A DNA stretch of 64,000 bases from Geothrix sp. PMB-07 (lineage in GTDB: Bacteria; Acidobacteriota; Holophagae; Holophagales; Holophagaceae), in assembly GCF_030758935.1 (NCBI RefSeq), contig NZ_CP132333.1, positions 620,001-684,000 of the forward strand, read 5' to 3'. Below, one piece after another: positions 15,775 through 25,000 of this stretch. How positions within the stretch are numbered: position 1 is the first letter of the stretch; each line of letters opens with the position of its first letter. Under the pieces are notes generated by a model. That model did no database searches. It saw only the letters and a list, made by a program, of their open reading frames with translations, and had not been told where the DNA came from. Made by a program: the position numbers and the translations under genes.

Positions 15775-18332
15775 TGCCGTGGCCAGTGATGTTCTTCCTC
15801 TGGGTCGCCTCCATGGTGGTGGGCGAGATGCTGCGCCCCAAGCCAAAGGTGGAGAACGCGAAGGCCGCTGGCACCGCCGACTTCGACTTCCCGACGGCCA
15901 CTGAGGATCGGCGGAAAGCGTTCGTATTCGGAACGGTCAAGCTGGACAGTCCCAATGTGACCTGGTGGGGGGACATCGCCAATCGCCCAATCAGGCAGAA
16001 GGCCGGTAAGGGCGGCTTCATGGGTACGGGAAGCACGTTATGGCAAACGGTAGGCTATCGCTACTACGTGGGGATGAAGCTTAGCCTTTGCCTTGGGCCT
16101 GTGGAGCTGCTTGAGCTGCAGGCGGACGGCAAGACCTTCTGGACTGGCGTGAGCACTGGTGGACTGATCCATGTCAGTTCGGAAGGGCTATTCGGTGGAG
16201 AGACTGGCGGCGGTGGCTTGGCTGGAACCTTCAACTTCCTGCCCGGGACCATGTCTCAGCCCGTTGATGACTACCTTGTTGACGTGCTTGGGGCGCCCCT
16301 TCCTGCGTGGCGTGGTGTCGCTACGCTGGTGTGGCAGGGACCCAGCGCTGGTGGAGATAACGGCTACCTCGGGACCTCTCCTCGAATTCCGCCCATCAGC
16401 GCGGTTGTGCGTCGGCTCCCATCGAATCTCGGGTTTGGCTCATCGACGACGAATTTGAATGGCGATGCCAACGCCGCCGAGGTCATCTACGAGGTGCTGA
16501 CCTCGCAGGAATGTGGCATGGCGCAGCCAGTTGATCTCGTGGATATCCCTAGCTTCCAGGCAGCAGCGCAGCAGCTCGCGAGCGAAGGGTTTGGGATTAG
16601 TGGTATCTGGGAGAGCGGGGATGCACGCTCCTTCATTGAGGAAATCCTGCGGACCATTGACGGCTGCAACTTTTTAGACTTCTCAACAGGGAAATGGCGG
16701 ATCACGTTAGCCCGTGGCGGCTATAACGTCGCCACGCTTCCAGTGTTGGATGGCCATTCGTCCATCCAGGCGCTTGAGGGTTACAGCGAGGTCGCGCTGG
16801 ACGAATCAACCAACCAGGTTCAAGTGTCCTACACGAGCCGGGCATCTAATTTCTCAACCAAACAAGTCCAGGCGCAGGCCTTCGCGAATATCCGCTATCA
16901 AGATGCGGTGGTCAATGCGAGCCTGAGCTACCCGATGATTTCCAAGGCTAGCCTGGCTGCAAAGGTGGCGGATCGGGATCTCAGGGCCTACAGCACCCCA
17001 TTGGCCAAAGGTGATCTGATCTGCACCCGGGTCGCCCGCACTCTTAGGCCTGGCGACCTTTTTGTTCTGCGATGGGCCCCCCTGGGAATCGACCAGGTGG
17101 TCTGCCGCGTGTTGAAGATTTCCAGGGGTGACTTGCAGTCCTCTGGCATTCGGATCTCTTTCCTGAAGGATGTATTCAGCCTCGGGTCTGCCTTGTATGG
17201 CGCTCCGGCGTCATCTGGTTGGGTCGATCCCGGCGTTACGCCTCAACCCTGCGAGGCCCAGGCGCTGATGGAAGCGCCTTACTGGGCAGTGGGGGCATCT
17301 CGCCAGGTCTTCGCCATTGGATCGCGAGCCGACCAGGTCACTCTGGATGCAGAGATCTGGACCAATGAGGGTGCTGGGTATCTTCAGACGGGGAACCTGC
17401 CATCACTGACTCCGACCGGCTTACTCACGAGTGCATACGGATGCAAGACGGCCGCGCTTGATCCAGTTGGCTTCACCGTATCTGGTGGCTCCGACCTGGC
17501 CCAGTTGCCGGGGTTCAGCACCAATTCGGATGGTCGCGCCCGTGGCGCAAACCTAGCTTATTTCCCTGCGACTGGGGAGCTGGTGTCTTGGACCACGGCT
17601 GTAGCGAATGTTGACGGCAGTTTCACTGTGTCTGCGGTGCTTCGCGGCGTTATCGACACAGTCCCCTCAGACAACGCAGCGGGTGATCGCGTTTGGTTTT
17701 TCAGCGTCGGCGCCGCCGAGGTGCGTTCATCCGATGGCAGCGGCGGCGGTGGTGCTGTCGCAGGCCCATCAACACCTGGCATCAACGGACGCACCATCCT
17801 CTACGGGACCATCGACCCGACCTCAGATATCGGTTCGGATGGTGATAGCTACATCAACCTGACTTCTCATTTCATTTTCGGGCCAAAGGCAGGTGGGGCT
17901 TGGCCGGTCGGGACCTCTCTCGTTGGCCCGGCCGGAATGAATGGAACCAATGGCCGCCCCTCCCGAGCCTCAGCGAACTGGACGACCGGCGTGTTGGCCG
18001 CTGGGGCTGTCGAAACGCAGGACATCGACTTCGTTAAGACAGGAAAGCTCTACAAGCTCACAACCACACAGGCGGCGCGAGTCCGCCTGTATTCGACGGC
18101 TGCACGTCGCTCCACAGACGCTGCCCGGCCTTCAACCCAAAAGCTCACGGACCCTTCGGATTGTGAGCTGGATGTGGTCACTGACGCCGCCCACCTGTCC
18201 TTCGCATTGAAAGAAGCGACCTTCTCGAACCAGGATGACCCTGTCACCGGCAAGGCCTATTTGAGCGTCACGAACCTGGGCGCAAGCGCGGCGGTCGGCG
18301 TAACTGTTGTATTCACCGATTTGGAGTCTTGA
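15774..18332 (+). CDS. Phage tail hub / tip attachment protein J-like
   Basis: An 852-residue protein, the largest of the tail block. A hydrophobic N-terminus (WPVMFFLWVASMVVGEMLRP) leads into the start common to tail-hub proteins of D3112-like phages (RRKAFVFGTVKLDSPNVTWWGD...). A central hub-like region (VIYEVLTSQECGM...DARSFIEEILRTIDGCNF) is followed by C-terminal beta-rich domains, with a Gly-rich hinge at about 660-668. It corresponds in place and size to lambda J / TipJ, which caps the tail and contacts the receptor apparatus. Confidence 0.75.
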   Translation: MPWPVMFFLWVASMVVGEMLRPKPKVENAKAAGTADFDFPTATEDRRKAFVFGTVKLDSPNVTWWGDIANRPIRQKAGKGGFMGTGSTLWQTVGYRYYVGMKLSLCLGPVELLELQADGKTFWTGVSTGGLIHVSSEGLFGGETGGGGLAGTFNFLPGTMSQPVDDYLVDVLGAPLPAWRGVATLVWQGPSAGGDNGYLGTSPRIPPISAVVRRLPSNLGFGSSTTNLNGDANAAEVIYEVLTSQECGMAQPVDLVDIPSFQAAAQQLASEGFGISGIWESGDARSFIEEILRTIDGCNFLDFSTGKWRITLARGGYNVATLPVLDGHSSIQALEGYSEVALDESTNQVQVSYTSRASNFSTKQVQAQAFANIRYQDAVVNASLSYPMISKASLAAKVADRDLRAYSTPLAKGDLICTRVARTLRPGDLFVLRWAPLGIDQVVCRVLKISRGDLQSSGIRISFLKDVFSLGSALYGAPASSGWVDPGVTPQPCEAQALMEAPYWAVGASRQVFAIGSRADQVTLDAEIWTNEGAGYLQTGNLPSLTPTGLLTSAYGCKTAALDPVGFTVSGGSDLAQLPGFSTNSDGRARGANLAYFPATGELVSWTTAVANVDGSFTVSAVLRGVIDTVPSDNAAGDRVWFFSVGAAEVRSSDGSGGGGAVAGPSTPGINGRTILYGTIDPTSDIGSDGDSYINLTSHFIFGPKAGGAWPVGTSLVGPAGMNGTNGRPSRASANWTTGVLAAGAVETQDIDFVKTGKLYKLTTTQAARVRLYSTAARRSTDAARPSTQKLTDPSDCELDVVTDAAHLSFALKEATFSNQDDPVTGKAYLSVTNLGASAAVGVTVVFTDLES

Positions 18333-19430
18333 ATGGCAAAGGCCTTCGCATCCAATGTCTCCTTCCTTGCCAGCACGAGTCTCTCTGCAACGAATGTCGC
18401 AGTCACTGCAGCCACCAAAACCTTCACTCGGAGTGGCGGATCCTTTCTCACAGACAATTTTGTCCTTGGTCAGAATGTCAACTGGACTGGATTCAGTGCG
18501 TCAGGAAACAACGTATCCGGGCCTATTACCTCCCTGTCCTCTTCCCAAATGGTCCTTGGCGGAGCCACAACTCTGGTTGATGAAGCATCTGCGTCCGGTC
18601 GAAACTGCTACACCTATGGGGGAATTCGCGATTGGGCAGGGCGGCTTGAGGCCTTGTTGACTGCCAGTGGTTGGATCCAGACAAGTGATGCTGGGCAAAC
18701 AGCCGCATCGGCGCTCGTGAATGCCACAGCGAGCGGCCAGTTACTTGGGTATCAAATCTGGAGGATGAATGATGCGCTTCAAGCCTCCGCGCCATTATTT
18801 ATAAAAATAGAGTTCCTCAGCACAGGCTCGATCACGAATCCAGGAATGGCTTTCACGATTGGGACTGGATCCAGTGGTGGAGGCGTCATCACTGGTGTAA
18901 TGGTTGCTCGAACCGCGCCAGTTAATATGGGCGCAGGAACTGCAGCCTTTTTCATTGGATCCGGTGACACCAATCGGCTGTGCTTTTTCCTCGCGGGGAA
19001 CACCCTTTCTGCGAGCTTGCTGTTTTCAATTGAGCGCACACCTGATAGCGCGGGTGCCGACACCTCTGATGGCTTTTTATTGCTCATTCATGAGAACTCC
19101 AGCTCCAGCGCCGTATATGTGGTGAATCAGCTGATCCGCCCCAGCCTTTTGCATCAGGCTACCTCAACAGCCTTGGGTGCCTTTGCGCCGTCGGGATCCA
19201 ACTGGGCCCTTGGAGGGAATATCGGTGTTTGCCCGATTCGGTTTTTCGATGGCGCGCCTTCAAATCCTTGCCGAAACCTGCTGCTCTACCTGGACTCCGA
19301 CCTTGTTCGTAGGGGGACTGCGGACGTAGCTCTCTATGGGACGACACGGAAATACATGGCCATTGGGTCTGACTCAATCAGCAGTGTGGTCGCAAATGGC
19401 AGTTCCTCTCTTCTCATCCGGTATGAGTGA
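18333..19430 (+). CDS. Putative tail fibre / tip-associated protein
   Basis: A 365-residue Ser/Thr/Ala/Gly-rich beta protein whose ATG directly abuts the hub stop. It contains DWAGRLEALLTASGWIQTSD, reminiscent of the helix pattern near the starts of the two tail paralogues upstream (LL-x-x-L-x-x-F-L-x-x-x-G-W). No enzymatic motif. GC content and codon use look somewhat lower than in the preceding genes, with AT-rich patches such as 18797-18810. Probably receptor-binding or a fibre component. Confidence 0.5.
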   Translation: MAKAFASNVSFLASTSLSATNVAVTAATKTFTRSGGSFLTDNFVLGQNVNWTGFSASGNNVSGPITSLSSSQMVLGGATTLVDEASASGRNCYTYGGIRDWAGRLEALLTASGWIQTSDAGQTAASALVNATASGQLLGYQIWRMNDALQASAPLFIKIEFLSTGSITNPGMAFTIGTGSSGGGVITGVMVARTAPVNMGAGTAAFFIGSGDTNRLCFFLAGNTLSASLLFSIERTPDSAGADTSDGFLLLIHENSSSSAVYVVNQLIRPSLLHQATSTALGAFAPSGSNWALGGNIGVCPIRFFDGAPSNPCRNLLLYLDSDLVRRGTADVALYGTTRKYMAIGSDSISSVVANGSSSLLIRYE

Positions 19431-19436
19431 TGTCAC

Positions 19437-19586
19437 ATGGCGATTCAAGCAAATCACCCTTCTGGAACCACCCACAACACGCGGGTGGTCAAAGTCTTCA
19501 ATGCCAACGTCCCAGCTCCGAATACAGGCGGAGGGGGCGATCCTCTTCCTTCTGTGGGCCAGCTCCATCCACGTCCCATTCGCTAG
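19437..19586 (+). CDS. Small hypothetical phage protein, 49 aa
   Basis: A short frame starts at ATG 19437, 6 bp after the previous stop, and ends 9 bp before the next gene. The product (MAIQANHPSGTTHNTRVVKV...) has a Gly-rich hinge (NTGGGGDPLPS). It fills the gap between two tail genes in the same operon, which favours a real gene, but the ribosome site is weak. It may be a short fibre linker or connector. Confidence 0.45.
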   Translation: MAIQANHPSGTTHNTRVVKVFNANVPAPNTGGGGDPLPSVGQLHPRPIR

Positions 19587-19595
19587 GTTGATCTG

Positions 19596-21125
19596 ATGCC
19601 CTACGCGACTGATCTACTCATAAAAACCAAGCTCCTAACTCGGACGCCTCGGGGGATTCTGCCCCTGAGTGGTGCCGTTGAAATGCAGCTCAACACCGCC
19701 TCCCGCGCCTGGAAACCGCTGCCTCCGGGCAACGTCACGCTCAACGGCGTCCCCTACGAGTCGTGGCCGTCGAATATTTCAGGGGATGCGACCCTTTCCT
19801 GGTCTCATCGAAATCGCGTCACCCAAGGGCCGGGTACGCTGCTGGTCCCTCAGGATGTGGCCGGGGCCTATGCGCTGGAGGGATCGGTCACCGTCGAAGT
19901 GCTCGTTGGCGGGGTAATGAAGCGCTCATGGCCTGGCCTGACAAGCACTTCAAAGATCTATACCGAGGCTCAGCGAAGGATAGATGATGCCGACCCTACC
20001 AAGCCTGTGCAGTTCCGCATCAAGCCAGTGAACGGGACCTTCACAGGAACGGTCCGCACTACGCCGGAATTCACAATGGTGTTGAGCCAGGCGTTCGGTG
20101 CCCCTGACGTTGACTACCCGCCGATTCACTTGCCCGCTGGCGTTGCGAATCTGAATGGCTTGGCCATGATGGACACCAACACGTTTGTGGTGGTCACGAG
20201 CCAGCGCCACGACACCCTGAACCTTATGGGCACCACCCAGCAAAGGCCTCCCTCCAGGCTGATCACTGTTACGTCTGCTGGTATTTCAAACCTCTCCGGC
20301 AGTTCTTCTCTGACAGGGTTGGTCAATGGCGATGCGGGGGCATCTCGTTTCCTGAATTCCATGTCATGCGTGGTGGATTCGTCAGGCAACTTCTTCGTAA
20401 TCGATAACGACTCTGCCCTGCGACGGATCGATTCATCTGGTAATGCCACCACCTGGCTCGATCTGAGCGCCTACGCGGGCGATTTCAGCAGAGGATATGG
20501 GCACCTACAGGGTGCGATAGGGAGCCTCACCATTGATGCTTCCGACAATCTCTATGTGTTTACCAACTACACGAGGCAGATCCTCAAGATCACCCCGGCC
20601 AAGGCTATATCGATCCTTGCCGGTGGCTGGGCTGTTGGCGAAGGCAACGGCACCCTGGTCGACGGGACCGGGACCAGCGCCAGGTTTTCATTTGGCTGCC
20701 AACTGGCTGCAGATGCTGTTGGGAACCTCTTTGTCCAGGAACTGGTTGGTGGTGGTGTCTTCGATGGGACCTTGCGCTACTGCACGGCCGCTGGGGTTGT
20801 AACCACCCTCAAGGACCGCTCCGGTGAAGGAATTGGCCAGATGGCCGTCATTGGCTCTGATGTCTATTATTCGGGCTACTTTGATCGGTATTTTGGCGAT
20901 GGCCATCTAGGCGTGAATAAATGCACCCCCGCTGGTGTCGTCTCCACATTGGTTCGCTGGGTCCCAACCATGGGCGCTCCTGGTGCGGTCCTTGGAATCG
21001 CACACTTGTCAAAGGATCCCGGGGGGTTCCTGGCCTTCTGTGGTTATGGCCCTACCCAGGGCAACCCACTGGTCGGAAAGATCTCCTCAGGCGGGGTTAT
21101 CTCCCAGGTCTGGGCAGGCTCTTGA
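19596..21125 (+). CDS. Phage tail protein with NHL-type beta-propeller
   Basis: A 509-residue protein. The first 165 residues are a beta-sandwich-like phage module (TRTPRGILPLSGAVEM..., PVQFRIKPVNGTFTGTV). The remainder contains repeated propeller blades of about 45-55 residues with the NHL pattern: GNFFVIDNDSALRRIDSSGNATTW, DNLYVFTNYTRQILKITPAKAIS, GNLFVQELVGG.... It is the last gene before the right end, where fibre or receptor-binding genes usually lie. The propeller probably binds a cell-surface ligand. NHL repeats are unusual in phage fibres. Confidence 0.65.
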   Translation: MPYATDLLIKTKLLTRTPRGILPLSGAVEMQLNTASRAWKPLPPGNVTLNGVPYESWPSNISGDATLSWSHRNRVTQGPGTLLVPQDVAGAYALEGSVTVEVLVGGVMKRSWPGLTSTSKIYTEAQRRIDDADPTKPVQFRIKPVNGTFTGTVRTTPEFTMVLSQAFGAPDVDYPPIHLPAGVANLNGLAMMDTNTFVVVTSQRHDTLNLMGTTQQRPPSRLITVTSAGISNLSGSSSLTGLVNGDAGASRFLNSMSCVVDSSGNFFVIDNDSALRRIDSSGNATTWLDLSAYAGDFSRGYGHLQGAIGSLTIDASDNLYVFTNYTRQILKITPAKAISILAGGWAVGEGNGTLVDGTGTSARFSFGCQLAADAVGNLFVQELVGGGVFDGTLRYCTAAGVVTTLKDRSGEGIGQMAVIGSDVYYSGYFDRYFGDGHLGVNKCTPAGVVSTLVRWVPTMGAPGAVLGIAHLSKDPGGFLAFCGYGPTQGNPLVGKISSGGVISQVWAGS

Positions 21126-21148
21126 TCGCACTACGGCTTACGCTGTGT

Positions 21149-21197
21149 CGCGCCAAACCAAGCGCAAATGTCGCGCCAAACCGGCCGCCGCGTTACA
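21149..21197. repeat. Prophage right end with inverted transposase-site repeats
   Basis: The reverse complement reads TGTAAC at the outer edge, then GGCCGGTTTGGCGCGACA (21186-21169), then CATTTGCGCTTGGTTTGGCG (from 21170 inward). The second copy matches the left-end repeat TTGCACTTGGTTTGGCGCC with one or two changes. Orientation is inverted relative to the left end, as needed for paired transposase binding. Confidence 0.72.
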
Positions 21198-21319
21198 AGA
21201 AGCGCCGTCGACGGCTTTAAGAAGCCTCTGAACATCGCTCTCTCAGCATTCGAAGGTCGAGTGGCGGATCCTTCCTGCGCTCACGCGATGCTCGACCCTT
21301 CAAATGACCCGTGAATAAG

Positions 21320-21351
21320 ATTCAAGCCCCGGATGGCTCCGGGGCTTGAAT
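21320..21351 (-). terminator. Hairpin after the outer-membrane operon
   Basis: Perfect 13-bp stem (ATTCAAGCCCCGG / CCGGGGCTTGAAT) with a 6-nt loop, about 70 bp past the barrel gene stop on the minus strand. The minus-strand flank (CTTATTC) is only weakly T-rich. It may work in both directions between host operon and prophage. Confidence 0.6.
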
Positions 21352-21421
21352 ATCAGGTCCAAACCTTGCTTGGTCTGCAGGCAAGGCGCCAGGCACCTCT
21401 CTCCTGACGCGATGGGCTCGG

Positions 21422-22048
21422 TCAAAAACTGTATCTGATGCCCACCTGGATCCAGGAGGGGTTGATCCCTTGGTAACCGTAGATATCGTCCCCGCCCTTC
21501 CTAAGCCGGGCATCGGAACCGAGCTCGGTTTGTTGGAAAAGCGCCGTCAAAGCCAGTCTGGACGCGACCTGGTATTCCAGGCCGGTTCGGAATCCGAATT
21601 TCCCGAAGACCTTTTTGACCGCACCGGATGTCCCTTCCATCGCGGGATCACTGGAATCTCTGAGCGTCGAGTTCACATGCCAGTTGTTGGCCGAGATTCC
21701 AGCCACCAGGGCCCACCTGGAAGTGCTGATGGGCACGATGACATCGGCGGTGACCTGCTCCGACATGAAACTGACCTTCCGGGTGAGTGTTCCGGAAGTC
21801 TTTTCCTGGCCCGGGAAGGCATTCAGCCCCAGGCCCAGGCGGATGAAGGTGGTGGAATCTGCGACCGGCACCTGATAGGCCCCGTCGAGACAGAGGCCCA
21901 TCAAGGTCCGGTTGGTGAAAGAACTCAGGCTGTCCATGGAATACGGAATGGCGGCACCCGCCTTCCAGCCAGCGGTCTGCTGGGCCTTCGCCGCACTCCC
22001 CGTCAGGAGCAGGAGCCCGGCCATCGTCATTGCGCGAAATTGAGCCAT
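21422..22048 (-). CDS. Outer-membrane beta-barrel protein (third gene of TonB-receptor operon)
   Basis: A 208-residue secreted protein: signal peptide MAQFRAMTMAGLLLLTGSAAKAQQ, then alternating amphipathic strands and a C-terminal GIRYSF ending in Phe, the usual BAM recognition signal. Start ATG has GGAG upstream. It begins 16 bp after the TonB-receptor stop, so it is cotranscribed. No specific ligand can be read from sequence. Together with the first barrel gene of this operon it may serve the same transport system. Confidence 0.68.
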   Translation of the reverse strand: MAQFRAMTMAGLLLLTGSAAKAQQTAGWKAGAAIPYSMDSLSSFTNRTLMGLCLDGAYQVPVADSTTFIRLGLGLNAFPGQEKTSGTLTRKVSFMSEQVTADVIVPISTSRWALVAGISANNWHVNSTLRDSSDPAMEGTSGAVKKVFGKFGFRTGLEYQVASRLALTALFQQTELGSDARLRKGGDDIYGYQGINPSWIQVGIRYSF

Positions 22049-22064
22049 GTCGTTTCTCCTGTTC

Positions 22065-25000
22065 CTAGAACTTGAGGCCGATGCTGAAGCTGCCGTTGCG
22101 GGGGGCCGTCACGTAGTTCCCGCCGCCCTGCTCGTACTTGGTTCCGTAGTTCGGAACCCTCAGGAAGTAGCCACCGGCATTCAGATTCTTATCGGAGCTT
22201 ATGCCGCCCTGCTGGGGGCTTCCGTTGTAGTAGGTGAGCTGGGTGATGTGGTTGAAGAGGTTGGTGACCCGCAGGAATCCGAACAGCTTCACCTTGCCCA
22301 GGAGGGGCATCTCGTAAGCGACATTGAGAGAGGCGTCGAAGAGGTCGTTGTCGTGGTAGGCACCCCGCTCTGACCAGTACTTGGTCCAACTGGTCGGCGG
22401 CGCGACCGGGGTGGGGTATTTGACGGGGTCTGCGTGATTCTGGGCCACCTGGGCGGTGTAGGCGTCGTTGACAGCCTGAGGCATGTACTGGGCGTTGGTG
22501 GCGCTCCAGTTCTGGCCGCTGACATAGCTGAAATCGATCGCGTAGCTGATCCAGCCCTTGCCGATGGGCACCACCAGAGTGGGCATGATGTGACCCGCAT
22601 GGGGGACATCCCCAGGCAAGGCGCCGGCGGAAGCGAACTGATCTGAGCCGATGCCAGCCGCGTTCAGGACGCGGGACATGGTGTAGAGCTCTGAAGAACG
22701 CGTGAACGATCCGGTCTGGTTGTAGCCGCCCCAGGTCGGTGATTCCCCGGCGGTGAAGTTGCCTCGGGAACGGCCGTAGGTGTAATTCAGATGCCAGCGG
22801 AAGTAGTCGTTGACCTTGAAGTCGCCCTCGATCTCGATGCCGTTGTAGTCGCGCCAGAGATCCTTGCTGTTGAAGGCGTAGCGAACCTGGGTGTACAGGG
22901 GAGGCAATCCCGTTCCCGTGAAATCAGAGATCAGTACCCGCTCATCGTAGGCGGTGCCCCACTGCCGAGAGAAGGCGATGCAGTTCTGGTAGGTTTTGTT
23001 GACGTAGGTCATCTTCACCCAGGAGCCGTTGTCCAGTGCCCGGCGGTATTCCACCGAGTATTCGATGTTGCTCTGGGGTTTCAGGCCCGGCTGGTTGACT
23101 GTTCCCGCAACGGTGTTGGTCATGCTGATGGGGTACCGGTAGTTATCCGGATTGGTGATGGCCGCATAGTCCACGAACCGAACGCCATGCAGGGGATCCG
23201 AGGGATCACCGGCCTGAGGCTGGTTCTGGCCCGTCCATCCTAGGGTCGCGAGATGGCTTTCCGCCTTCCGGAACATCGAATTGGTGAGGTCGGCGGGGAA
23301 GGCATCCTGGTAGCGGGCGGCCGAAAGCTTGAACACGTGCTTCGCGTCTCCCTTCGGGTCGAAAGTGAAGACCACACGGGGACTCAGGCCCGTCACGGGG
23401 TCAAGGATGTCCAGGCCCGTCTTACCGTCCTTCGAGGAGGTTCGATCCACCCTCAGGCCGACCATGACATTCAGTTTCGGATTTACGGTGATCTGGTCGT
23501 TGAGCCAGAGGGAGAGGTTCGTGTTCAGGGACAGGCCGTCATCGTCATAGGCCCGCTGCATCACAGGAGCCAGACCAACGTTTCCGTTCTGGCCATTCAC
23601 GTCCTTTCCGCCCGCATCCTTGCTGTAGACGATGGTGGGGAACAACCAGTCGCCGTCGTACGAGCCGCCTTTGGCGTACCAGCCACCCACATTGAACTGT
23701 GTGTGGTTCGACCCGAAATAGGATGAGGAGTAGACGTGAGTCCGGTACCACTCGGCACCCACATCGATGTCGTGCTGGAGGCCCCAGAAATCGCGATACA
23801 GTTTCATGTTCGCGTTGACACTCCTGGAGCCGAAATTCTCCGATGGGTTTCCGCGGCCTGTGCCTCCCACCAGAAGATCGACGCCATAGACATGGCTGGG
23901 ATCAGGTGCGTTGTCGAAGGCATCCACATAGGCCCTGACGGGGTTGTTGCGCGGATCGCGCCCGAGTTTGCCGGAGTTCTGCTTGGTCTTGTTGCTGGAG
24001 GTGTTGCCTGTGACCTCCAGGAAGCTGGTCGACCCGAAAGTCGCGGTGTAGTTGAATCCCGCCGACTCGTGGGTCTCCTTGGAGGGGCTGCGGCCCGCCA
24101 AGAAGTAGTCGTCGCCGTCCAACTGCCCACCGTAAGTCCACTCGCCCTTGCTGCCCATGACCTGAAGCCTCTGATCCGGCGTGATGGCCCAAGACAGCTT
24201 CCCTTCGTTATACGTGTACTTGGTCGTCTGGCTGTACTGCGCCCCCGCATCCGTCTTGGGAAGGCCGTATCCCTGGATTTGCGAGGCGGCCGTCGACCGC
24301 GCCATGAGCGTGTTCGGATCAATGGCCGTGAGCCCGTCAATCAGCGGATTGCCCGTTCTCTGAACATTCATCACGGACTTGTCGAGGGTTCCGACGGTCC
24401 CGTAGGCCTGAGTGTCGGGGCGGAGCTGTGTGGCGTAGTTGAACCAGAGCTTGTCTTTGATGATAGGGCCCATGAGCGTGATGTACCACTGCCGCGAGAG
24501 CCCCTCCGACGTTCCGCTCACCTGCTGACGGTAGTCCGTCGCCCGGTACGAGGGGCGCGAGTACGTGGCGCGGATGGACCCGGCGAAATCGTTGCCGCCC
24601 GACTTGGTGACAACGTTCACTCCGCCACCCAGCGCGCGACCGAACTTGGCATTGAGAGGCGACAGAACGACAGCGATGTCCTCGACATTGTCTTCGATGA
24701 AGAAGTCGCCCGTGGTCTGGTTGTAGATGGGGTCCTTAATGTCGACGCCGTTCAGGGTGTACTGGGTGGCTTCAACCGAAGCGCCCCGGAATGAGGGCAA
24801 GCCCATCTGGGTGGGGGCAGCACCAGGAACCATGCGGAGAGCGGCGTTGATGTCGCGTCCGCCTGAGGTCTGGAGCAGTTCTTCCGAGGTGAAGGTGGAG
24901 ACCACCTGGGCCTCGGTCTTGTCCACGTCCGAGCCCGCGCCGAGGACAACCACGGTGGCCGCGGCGGTGGAGATATGCTTGATGACGAGGGACTGGAACA

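Larger units (their letters stand above)
2498..21197. mobile_element. Defective Mu/D3112-like transposable siphoprophage, about 18.7 kb
   Basis: Gene order follows transposable phages: leftward S24 repressor, rightward Ner-like regulator, DDE transposase A, ATPase B, winged-helix and LacI-HTH early regulators, DUF3164, then a siphophage tail block (tape measure, tail proteins, BR0599-type protein, tail hub, fibres). Inward-facing TTTGGCGC-type repeats lie at both extremities. The proposed termini begin TGTCAC at 2498 and, read inward from the right, TGTAAC at 21197. They resemble each other, with TTGGCG 18-19 nt in. I could not find a 5-bp target duplication, so ends are approximate by tens of bases. 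Lysis, Gam, terminase, portal, head, capsid and tail-tube genes are absent, so the element should not make virions. Confidence 0.85.
21126..21421. other. Gap holding prophage right end and a terminator
   Basis: No gene is visible. From left to right it holds two inverted copies of the phage end repeat (21149-21186), the proposed terminus at 21197, an imperfect inverted repeat GAAGGTCGAG / CTCGACCCTTC (21252-21303) of unknown role in host DNA, and a strong hairpin at 21320-21351. Confidence 0.6.

Noticed and set aside
9413-21125. Tailocin or gene-transfer agent interpretation
   Set aside because: No sheath, tube, baseplate, portal or terminase genes are present; the surviving tail-tip genes alone could not form a working particle.
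2488-21227. Five-bp target duplication flanking the prophage
   Set aside because: The bases next to the proposed termini (TGCTT left, AGAAG right) do not match. A similar CGACTGCTTT/CGACGGCTTT pair sits 5-13 bp away but would not give TG...CA ends. Left unresolved.
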